A stretch of DNA of 64,000 nucleotides from Tethya wilhelma. Lineage: Eukaryota; Porifera; Demospongiae; Tethyida; Tethyidae. Below, piece after piece: positions 28,236 through 37,862 of this stretch. Numbering within the stretch: the stretch's first letter is position 1; each line of letters opens with the position of its first letter. A program made the position numbers and the translations under genes. The stretch spans positions 2,889,075-2,953,074 of the forward strand of contig CAXIPT010000001.1 of assembly GCA_964030475.1 (NCBI GenBank). Direction: 5' to 3'. The notes beneath the pieces were generated by a model. It searched no databases. It was not told the origin of the DNA and worked only from the letters and a program-made list of their open reading frames with translations.

Positions 28236-30655
28236 TTATCCAGCCTAAGGGCTTCTTCGTACATCTGTACAGCATTCTCTCGATCGTTCAAATGAGTGAG
28301 CGCCACTGAATGAACACAAACGGGAAGGAAGTGAGCCCACACCAACAACCAACCATGCAAATAAAGGCACATGCAGCTGCCTGTCCGCCTACATACCTGC
28401 CAACAGCATGTATATTGGACCACACTTGGGCTTGAGACTGGAGGCGGCTCGCAGGAAGTGAAAGGCCGATGCATACTGCTGCATAGTGATATGGATCAGA
28501 CCAAGGTTGTAGAGTATCTTCCACTCAAACGGAGCGAGGTATGTTGCCCGCTTCAAACAACTTATGGCCTGTGCGATTAAAAATGTATACTGAACAGATG
28601 TTGACAATCAAAAGAAATACATTCTTAATGCAGTAAAACTAACAGCAACAAATTTCTTTTTTCCAAAAAAGCACATCCCAATGTTGTTCCACAGCTGAGG
28701 TGATTCAGGTATAGAGGTAGCAGCCACTCGATACTTGGACAACGCCACATCGTAGTCGTCATGGCTCTGGATAATAGAGCCTGCTGCTAAAATAGCCTTG
28801 GCATTGGACGAGTCAAATATCAGAGCACTCCCAAGAAGATCAAAGGCCTTCTTGGTTGATCCGGCTTGCAGATGAAGCAGGCCAAGAGTGGAGAGAAGAT
28901 CAGGATCCTCAGGATTGGTCCTAGCGTCAGAAACAATATGGATCCTGAACTCGCTATAAAGTATACGAAGGAACAACGTACTTGACTGCTTTTTTGTACA
29001 CGTCAATAGCATCTTCAAGAGAATTCATGAGCAAGTAGACTCTTCCTAGCTGCACGTAGCTGACCACTTGGGGACTTTGGGCAATAGCAGCTTGGAAGAG
29101 CTCAATTGCCTGCAACAACAAAATTACATTTCACACATAATTATAATAGAATGAATGGAGAAAGAGATCCACACCCAAAAAATAAATTGGCTCGGGTTTC
29201 ACCGCAGCAATGTTTCAATAGGTAGTTTGTATTTCTTATACAGCCCCCTTTCATTTGCTCAATAACAGTTTGAGCACTACATACCTGGTACACCACCACA
29301 AATAATTGCTAGAATTCTTCGAGTGAAAAACACCCACTATAGGAACCATGTATGCGTACCATACAAATAACCTCACCTTTTCATACTGTTTCAAATAGAT
29401 GCAGCATACACCTTGGTTGTGCAACACCTCCTATTATGAAACAAGAGAACATAAGTAAGCACAATGTGTGGGTGAGATATTATGCACTAGAAACAAGAGC
29501 TAGTGAAACTGACCCAATCTTGGGGGTGCAGCATGTTAGCCTCATCATACGCTTCCATTGCTGCAGCGTGTCTACCCAACAAGTACCTTGGATAGGAGTA
29601 GAAAGAAGAACATTAACCAACATCCAGTGAGTGTGGCTGAATACGTGTAACTAGGTAGACTGTCCGACACCATGTAAGGTTGTGGACATTTGAGAATGAT
29701 TTGTTTGCCCATAAACTACAATCACGCCCAGGTAGTATCAGAGATAGCTTCATGTAGTCAGCAAAATTTGACCAAAATACACTTTAGCCACTAAGTGGTG
29801 GCAAAACAAGAACAGCAAACAGCAACCTCTTCAGTCACATGCCGTGTATTCACAATTAGAACTCATGCTCATACCATATTGGTACATCTCCACTGCATGG
29901 AAGTCTACACACGTTAGAGTTCAATAAATAGACAGCTACTAGTAAACAAACATTAATGAGTGCCTATACGATGCATAAACACTAGGGGAAAAAACATCTC
30001 AATCAATGTTCAACCATTACATAAACACCCCCTCAAAGATATCCAACAATTATCGATAATACAGTGCATACCCTAGCTGACTCACAATGATCTAGCCACC
30101 TGCTTGATATTAGCGGCACTGTTGGAATTGAGTCTGACAGCCTGCTGAAACAACTCCAGTGATCCTTGGATGTCACCCTCTTGGCGACTTATAAGACCTG
30201 CACACGTGTATCGATGGCCATGGCAACAAAAAGTATGCACAGCTCCAATTAAACTGTTATTGTAGTGTTACCTAATACGTAAATCCCATATTCACACATG
30301 TCATCAGTTTCTGCGAGTAATTCCTTTATCAAAACCTGTACACAGAGGTGTATACTAAATGGGAGGTGCAGGTTGAACATCATCATGTATTGTTACCAAC
30401 TTTGCATGTTTCAAAGTCCTTGCGGATGTAGTGTAGATGAATTAACCAATTCTTTCTCTCAAATATTGGAATGTCAGGTGCTGTACACAGTGAAGAAAAG
30501 GGAGGGTGAGATTCTAATTAATGCCCACCAAAGCACACACCCTTTGTTCCTCTGATAACTCGTCCTTCCATTGGCATAGGTTTTCTACCGCCACTACCAG
30601 TAGGAGATGAGGCTATCTCACCGACTTCAGCCTGACTTTGGGGGACACTGGCCAT
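28236..30655 (-). CDS. BBS4: Bardet-Biedl syndrome 4 protein, 3'-truncated
   Basis: BBS4 is a TPR subunit of the BBSome, which moves membrane proteins in cilia. The start at 30655 reads [20 protein letters not shown]. It is followed by the diagnostic [20 protein letters not shown] and successive TPR exons, including [57 protein letters not shown] and [20 protein letters not shown]. The last exon present ends EEALRLDK, where vertebrate BBS4 continues for about 130 more residues. Those C-terminal exons are missing. Head-to-head with the unrecognised membrane protein gene (138 bases). Confidence 0.93.
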
Positions 30656-30793
30656 TATTTTTGTTTACTAGGCCAGCACGTTCCACACACGTTTTAGCAG
30701 CATTTGGACTTACGGTTAATTAAGCATTGTGTAATTTCGTAATTTTTTCTCCGTAAATGGTGGTGGTTTTATAAAGAGGGTGTTGTCAGGTGA

Positions 30794-33756
30794 ATGATGG
30801 ATAAAGAACCATTGGTTGAAGCGAAGAAGGGCGACAGAAACAAGAAAATCTTTGTTGTAGGACGCCACAGTCGAAGTTCTAGTATGAGCAGTACGAGCTC
30901 CCTGAGTGATGATGATTTCACTGAGGTGAGACCCAAGAAGCAGCTGCCAGAACTGAAGCCTTGCAGAAGACGCATTACTGGTAGTTGCTTGTGCAAAATA
31001 ACAGTATTAGTCTATCTTGCTGGCTGTATTCTTGTCAGTGCCCTGTATGTGGCAATCTATGGTAACAAGCAACAACAACAGCAACAGCAGTTTGGGAATG
31101 AAGCTTGGATACCTGGAAAGGTTAGAGTACTCCTCTCAGCTTGTATTAAACTGCACCCGGCTCTCTAATAGAGTGGTGTGTGATTCTTTAATGTTTTGTC
31201 TTATAGCCCACAATTCACGAAGAACCAGTTGATGTTCAATTTTACGACAACGCTTATACTGAGTGGATTTCACAACGGTGGACCTATCACGATGCACCTT
31301 TTGCCGATTGGCCATCTCTACCTCCCACAGTGTCCAACATACAACAGATAACTCATGGACTGCTCAACTACCACCGTGGCATCTGGCTACTCACTGAAAG
31401 TGAACTGTTCTTTGTCAAGAACCTTGGCCGAAGAGACACTGCAAGTGTGAAATTTCTAAATGTCAGTGCCACCTTGGAGCTGGATGTTACACCTGGCAGT
31501 AGAGTAGTGTTGAATATTGGTGGGCAAGTGTATCTGGTGACCCCTGACAATGTGACCCTGCTGGATTGTTACACCTACTACGAAGACTAGTGAGTTGAAA
31601 GTATGAATGACCTTGTAATGTTTATTTGTGGGAATGAAAATAAATCCAGGTGTACCTTTTATTCCCACACAATCGGGAAAAGACATGCCCTTATGTACAC
31701 ATACATCCCCACACAACATAATCTCACCTTTCTTGTGACCACACATGCACACAGTTGTGAGATAGTCGCCTCAAATGTTGAACCACTGGACATAGGGGAA
31801 GTCCATTCGGCTGTCTTATCAGTTTCTACGAATACTCTCTGGATTGGTTCGACCGAAGGACTCTTTACTGCCACTGTTGTCAATGAGGACGAGATAGTTG
31901 TTCAGAATGTCAGTGAGCTCATGGATGAGGTGCTCACACTGGCCTGGAGATCATCCATCACTGCTGATTCCAAAGAAGTGGGCTCGTTTTTCATGGAGCC
32001 TGGTGTTACTAATCAACAGCAGAAGAGCTACTGTTCTACGAATGAGCACTCAATCAGATGTGACAATGACTACATCTATAAGAAGAGATTTCAAGCAGGC
32101 AGTTTTGGCTTGCTTGTTGCCGCTACCAAGGACAGGCTCTACTTCTTTGACGGAGCGTTGTGGTGGTTTGAATGGATATCAATATGGCACAATGGGCTCG
32201 GTGGAGCTATAGATGGGATCCCTACATCAATGGTGTTTGCACCATCTGGAGAGCTGTTCATATCGAATAATGTGTCTCTCACTCGAGTCAACGTCAACTA
32301 CACATTCGATCGTATTGGGCCTCTTCAAGGTCTTCCCTACAACCAGCTCCACTCACTCCATCACATGGATTACAACATTGCCTCTCCTAGAGCTACACAG
32401 CCACCCGATTCACTGCAGGATGAGTCTGACCGGTCGGGGACTCTGTGGATAGGTATGGCAAAGGGCTACACCCTCTTTGACGTTGCTAGCTCCACCTTTC
32501 GAGGCTACCACTACGGTCCGAGGTGGCATTCGGGAGACGTGATACAAGCAATCACTTCTGGCGGTGGTAACAAAGTGGTGCTGTTGAGTGATAAGGGACT
32601 GACTGTGGTGCACCCCGAGGTGTGGACGTTGACGAAGAAGGCCAAACACTACCAGGACATGCTCCAGAGGCACACAAGACCACCAGGTAGAGAGCATACA
32701 GTGTCAGTGGTGATGGATTGTATAGGGGTAGCAATGTGGTTATAGAGAAGAAGCACTTTCAGTTTGGTGTTTATTGTGTGTTGCTGTGAAAATTACGTGA
32801 ATTGTTGTCATTTGTTAGGTTTGGTTGCCGATTGTCCTCTCACCAACTTCACCCCTTCTACCTGTGCTCCTCACACAACTGACAACGATGGTCTGTGGAC
32901 CTCGTGGCTGATAGCCTCAGAGGCCTTCAGGTACCAAGTGACAAAGGACACAACTGCACTGGACAATTCATGGGCTATGTTCCGTGGCCTTCAGTTCTTG
33001 GTCAATGTAAGTCAGCCATGTCAGTTTGTAGTAAATCATTACCACCTTGTTTTCATGGAATGGGATATAGTTGTGTTCCTGTGTAGCACATTTCAACTGA
33101 GATGTACGCAAACACCTTCTGAAACATCTTTACACTCCATTACTGTTACAGTGTGTGTGTGTATGGTAGTATGTAACTTGAACTTCTTGTACTCACATTG
33201 CATGTTGCAGGTGACAGGTATTCACGGGCTGATGGCGCGTTCGGTTGTGGATGAGAATGTCACAGTCTATGGGGACACGTGGTACGAGTCAAACAGCATC
33301 CCTGGTTGGAAGTGGAAGGGAGATACCAGCTCTGATGAAGTCGTGGGGCACATGTTTGCCTACCCCATTGTGTACGACCTGATTGCCGAGGGAGATGAAG
33401 ACAGGAAGACAGAATTAGAAGACCTTGTTGACAATGTTGTAGGTTAGTTGACTTCAGTGTAAATAGTGTGTGTAAGCATTTGGGTTTTTTTCCTTTATAA
33501 ATGCGGTTTCAAATGTATTTGTTGTGCACTATATGTAATGATCTCAGGTTACATCAGAAGCAATAATTACACTCTGATTGACATGACCAATCGGACTACT
33601 AGATGGGGTGTATGGTCTCCTACTCAGCTCAATTTTAACCAGTCCTGGGCTGATGAGCATGGCCTCAACTCCCTCCAGATACTCTCCTACTTGCTCTCAG
33701 CCTATCGTATTACTGGCAAGATGGAGTATCTTGAGGATTGGAAGGTACGTAACCTC

Positions 33757-33800
<44 letters not shown>

Positions 33801-34612
33801 TAGACAAAACTACTTACAGGATTCTATTTGATACTCACCTGGGTATTTATATTACACTACTTCCCCAGGAGTTATTTAGTGGCTACTTTGATGATGTTCC
33901 CACTCACTATGGTCTAAACATGATCAACCAGAAGATCACTTTTCCACGTGATGACAATTTCAGTGATGATGAACTTTCCTTCCTTCCTTACTTTGTTTAC
34001 TTTCATACCATTAAGGTAAGATAGGAGGAGAGGAGAGGAGCAATCTGGGAAGAGATTGCTGGATGATCTTTTTACTCTGCTCTGCTTGTTTCATGCACAC
34101 ACAAACAGAAATTGAACGCTCACTCCATTAGTTCTCAGTTGACGTATTATGCCAATCTTAGTCTTGAGAGGTCGTGGAAGGTGGTGAAAGGGGGAAAGAG
34201 CAGTGCATGGACCGTCATCTATGCCTATGCCACGGGACGTATTGACGATGTTGAGTTGATAGAACAGCTGGTGTGGAATCTTAGGACTTGGCCGTTGGAG
34301 CTAATAGAGTGGCCGTCTTATAACTCTCATCGACTGGATATTAGAATCAACCCAGAGCAAGACAGGTTAGTGAGTGAGTGAGTGAGTGTTGTTTGACCTT
34401 ATTGTACAAAATTAATGTTTGTTTGTTTGTATCCTTGCAGGGACTTTCATAGTGGTACACAGTCCGTTGAAGTATTACCTGCTAATGAGAGAACACAGTT
34501 GAGATGGAATGCTAATCCTTATCAACTAGACTGTAGTGGTTCCAATAGTGAAATGGACCCAGGGGCATGGTTGATGCCTTACTGGTTTGCTAGGTGGATC
34601 AATATGTTATAG
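30794..34612 (+). CDS. Unrecognised type II membrane protein, propeller plus toroid-like ectodomain
   Basis: I do not recognise this family. The ATG at 30794 gives a Ser-rich basic cytoplasmic tail (about 75 residues). A single membrane span, ITVLVYLAGCILVSALYVAI, and a Gln run follow. The large lumenal part has many N-glycosylation sequons (NVS, NVT, NYT, NRT). Its first half (31207-32686) has repeated blade-like motifs such as NTLWIGSTEGLFTATV and GTLWIGMAKGYTLFDV, like beta-propellers of the two-component-regulator type. The second half (32819-34612) is Trp/Tyr-rich and helical (LMARSVVDEN, GDTWYESNSIPGWKWKGDTS, WSPTQLNFNQSWADEHGLNS) and resembles alpha/alpha-toroid glycosidase or epimerase folds. 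It ends GAWLMPYWFARWINML. A role in glycan processing is inference only. Confidence 0.6.
33762..33800. repeat. (TG)n microsatellite
   Basis: Pure TG run in an intron of the unrecognised membrane protein gene. Confidence 0.9.
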
Positions 34613-34973
34613 CACTTGCTAATGTTTTCTGTATTCTATAGTATTGTGTTGTTTGTTCTTTTAACTTCATACTACTGTTCTTATGACTATTCTGTTCTGT
34701 TCTATGTATCTCATTTTATGTCTGAATTTGTGTATAGAATTCTCTAAGACTTTCGTGTTTTGGCTTGTTAGTTGGTTAGGTCACCTTTACCTAATATTTC
34801 GGACCGGATCGACCTGGGCTGTCGATCGATTGATTTACGACATTGTGTCGTCATGTTTATGCACGTGCAAATGCAGATGGCCCAGCCACACCCACACATA
34901 ACTTCACTCCTAGATCTCCTGTCGCACTGGTTGTATGCTACTTTGTTATTTTTTTTTACCAGAACGACTCAAA
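34613..34973. other. Intergenic region before the TIL-protein gene
   Basis: 361 bases between two plus-strand genes. It contains a palindromic gaccgg/ctgtcgatcgatt stretch near 34810-34830 and a T-run. Presumably the 3'UTR of the first gene and the promoter of the second. Nothing else seen. Confidence 0.4.
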
Positions 34974-36431
34974 ATGAAGGCTATTCTCCTGTTCGCAGCT
35001 CTGCTGGTCACTGCCTATGGCTCAGGTAACTTGCAAGCAAATAATTATACCTGCCAGGTAACTGTAGGAGTCTAGATGTGTGCTTCCACTGGATTCATAT
35101 TATTTTACTACCATGGATATTATTATGTTAGTACCAATGACAACTGTAACTTATTTGTTTGCAGCAATTCGAAAAGATATCTCTTCACCTGAGGCTGATA
35201 TCTGTCCAATTCCTTGCCTTCCAGTTCCCAACTGTGATAAGATCATTTGGCCTAGGCCATGGCCAATGACATGTGCTTGTCCTAAGTGTGCATGCACAAA
35301 AATTGAAGGGCAAGAGTACACATACTGTGGGTCTCCTTGTCCTCCCACTTGTATCAATCCTGACCCAGCAAACTGTGATGGAGCTGCAAGCGATAAATGC
35401 GTGCAAGGGTGCCAGTGCCCTCCTAATACAGTCCTGGATGAAGTGATATCCAAGTGTGTGCCATATGAAAATTGCAGTAAGTGCAGCAAGACTCAGTATT
35501 GTGCGTATGGTCCTGGAACTAGACCACTATGTCATACAACATATAGCCTCGGATTTTTTATATAGATACTTGTAAAATTAAGTTAATTATCTATGCTAAT
35601 ATAGGGGCATATTGATAATACTATAATACAAGTTTGCCTTTGCTTTGTGCATCAGCTGTATTATGCTGCATCTTAACACTGTGTTCACTTTACAGCCTGT
35701 ACGAAGAATACTCATCCTCCTGAGTGTTCAAAGGATTTCTGCACAAAAGAAGGCAATGAGAATGCACTATGTAGTGTGTAAGTTTGAAAACAATGAACAC
35801 AATATTTTACCACTACTAGACCCTAATAAATTATGTGAAAACTAAGTAGTCACTCAGACCACACTCGTACCATGTTGAATCAACATTTGTTATAGTGGTA
35901 AAAAACATGGTTGGTTGATGGGCATTAATTTTACTGTTGAACAGCATGGTAACCTCACATGGTATGACTGATTAACCTTTGTACTGCGATGACAATGTCA
36001 TAGCTAGGTTGGCACACAACTTACACAATAGTCATCAAAACACATTTACATTGCACACACACACACACACACACACACACTACTGTGTGGCTATAATTAG
36101 GCCTGGGCCTCGTGAGATCCCTGGATGCACAGGTCAGTGTCCACTGACCCACTGTGGTGCATGCTACTTTGCTGAAGAGGCACGCACCCTGCCTGAAGGC
36201 TGTGGTAGCTGTGGTAGTCCCATCTCAGACTTTGGTTGCTTTGCAACGTGGGCAGGTTGTATCAAGAGGGCTGACATCAAACAGCATGGAGAGGTCAGTA
36301 TTATAGAAAAAAAACCAGTACTGAAACTAATTTTTTTGCACAACACTATTCTTTCATTGCAGCCTAAACAACCGTCTATTACTCAAGAGAATTTTAAGTG
36401 TTACAGATACCCCTGTATGCTCAGGGGGTAA
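34974..36431 (+). CDS. Small secreted TIL-domain protein with a novel Cys-rich C-terminus
   Basis: The signal peptide exon MKAILLFAALLVTAYGS is followed by a Cys-rich trypsin-inhibitor-like (TIL) region (35164-35475) that includes CVQGCQCPPNTVLDE and KCVPYENC. An exon at about 35696 reads THPPECSKDFCTKEGNENAL. Then the exon at 36101-36293 carries [20 protein letters not shown] and CYFAEEARTLPEGCGSCG, and the last exon (36363-36431) ends ENFKCYRYPCMLRG. The last three modules also end the large secreted protein at 54.2-58.7 kb, with the same exon phase at the PGPREIPGC exon. Protease inhibition is inferred from the TIL fold; the C-terminal module's role is unknown. Its 3' exons are duplicated at 37113-37444. 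Confidence 0.75.
36054..36080. repeat. (AC)n microsatellite at the duplication edge
   Basis: The AC run ends exactly where the left copy of the tandem duplication begins (36081). Confidence 0.9.
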
Positions 36432-36850
36432 CAAACATATTGAGTAGAGAACAAAATGTACTGGGCTCTTAACAGCTACTTTTAATGTAAAGTTATTGCT
36501 GTCAATGGTTTTCTAATCTGTGTGTTCCTTTTTATGTGCAACTTTGTCTTCTGATTGTTGACTACTGCAAAGCACCCATGACATAAGCCACATTGGCCAC
36601 ACAACAGTACACCCAACAAAGTATATCCATGAGCCAATAATGTGCCAAGAATTGAATGCTACAATAGTCCCTTCCACTGCCAGTTGAGAGCCTTCAGTGA
36701 GCACTTGCAGAAGAGAGAGATCGGGAGTCAACCTGAAGAGAAGGTTGTAGATGGAGCAGAAGTAGAGTACACAGAGGGGAGGAGAAAAAAGAGCTGTGAC
36801 CACCATTTTCAAAAAATGAACACCATTCCTGCAATACGAGAATATAATAA
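36081..36850. repeat. Tandem duplication, copy A
   Basis: About 770 bases repeated at 37093-37862 with only scattered substitutions (for example gcaccc/gccccc near 36187 and gctttg/gccttg near 36240). This copy carries the working last two exons of the TIL protein on plus and an orphan copy of the GPAA1 last exon on minus. Confidence 0.93.
36513..36828 (-). pseudogene. Orphan duplicate of the GPAA1 last exon
   Basis: It has an intact acceptor (gcag at 36829-36832) and an open frame (KMVVTALFSPPLCVLYFCSI through VLTEGSQLAVEGTIVAFNSW) to a stop at 36513. It is nearly identical to the last exon of GPAA1 at 37526-37841. With no upstream exons of its own, it is probably non-functional or an alternative distal 3' exon of GPAA1. 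Confidence 0.8.
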
Positions 36851-36860
36851 TAATAATAAT

Positions 36861-36900
36861 AACAAGGAGTGGGGCTCGCTTCGCTCGCCCACTCCTTGTT
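36861..36900. repeat. Perfect inverted repeat hairpin
   Basis: Arms aacaaggagtggg (36861-36873) and cccactccttgtt (36888-36900) pair perfectly around a 14-base loop rich in CTCG/CGCT. It sits between the two copies of the tandem duplication and is GC-rich unlike its surroundings. Confidence 0.85.
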
Positions 36901-37092
36901 TATGTATGTTTACAGTTATTGATGAGCATTAATTGTTATGCTATAATATCCTGCAATAAGTTGGCTTAGGACAACCTTTGAAGCAACACACAACAATCGC
37001 TAGTTTATGTAGAAACAATGTATAAAGTTTTTAATATGAACACAAATACTGGCAAGCATAAGCAATTGGAAAGGGAAGCAATGCTGCATGTT

Positions 37093-37862
37093 TACTGTGT
37101 GGCTATAATTAGGCCTGGGCCTCGTGAGATCCCTGGATGCACAGGTCAGTGTCCACTGACCCACTGTGGTGCATGCTACTTTGCTGAAGAGGCACGCCCC
37201 CTGCCTGAAGGCTGTGGTAGCTGTGGTAGTCCCATCTCAGACTTTGGTTGCCTTGCAACGTGGGCAGGTTGTATCAAGAGGGCTGACATCAAACAGCATG
37301 GAGAGGTCAGTATTATAGAAAAAAAAAACAGTACTGAAACTAATTTTTTTACACAACACTATTCTTTCATTGCAGCCTAAACAACCGTCTATTACTCAAG
37401 AGAATTTTAAGTGTTACAGATACCCCTGTATGCTCAGGGGGTAACAAACATATTGAGTAGAGAACAAAATGTACTGGGCTCTTAAAAGCTACTTTTAATG
37501 TAAAGTTATTGCTGTCAATGGTTTTCTAATCTGTGTGTTCCTTTTTATGTGCAACTTTGTCTTCTGATTGTTGACTACTGCAAAGTACCCATGACATAAG
37601 CCACATTGGCCACACAACAGTACACCCAACAAAGTATATCCACGAGCCAATAATGTGCCAAGAATTGAATGCTACAATAGTCCCTTCCACTGCCAGTTGA
37701 GAGCCTTCAGTGAGCACTTGCAGAAGAGAGAGATCGGGAGTCAAACTGAAGAGAAGGTTGTAGATGGAGCAGAAGTAGAGTACACAGAGGGGAGGAGCAA
37801 AAAGAGCTGTGACCACCAGTTTCAAAAAATGAACACCATTCCTGCAATACAAGAATATTATG
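37093..37862. repeat. Tandem duplication, copy B
   Basis: Second copy of the roughly 770-base unit, offset by 1,012-1,013 bases from copy A. Here the minus-strand GPAA1 last exon is the one joined to its gene, while the plus-strand TIL exons are orphaned. Confidence 0.93.
37113..37444 (+). pseudogene. Orphan duplicate of the TIL-protein last two exons
   Basis: Exons 37113-37305 and 37376-37444 keep their splice sites and open frames (IPGCTGQCPLTHCGACYF through ENFKCYRYPCMLRG). They lie downstream of the gene's own stop and polyadenylation region. They could be skipped debris or mutually exclusive 3' exons. Confidence 0.75.

Noticed and set aside
27730..30655. A single BBS4-TRIP13 fusion gene.
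   Set aside because: The exon phases at the junction do not match, and reading through gives a stop within a few codons.
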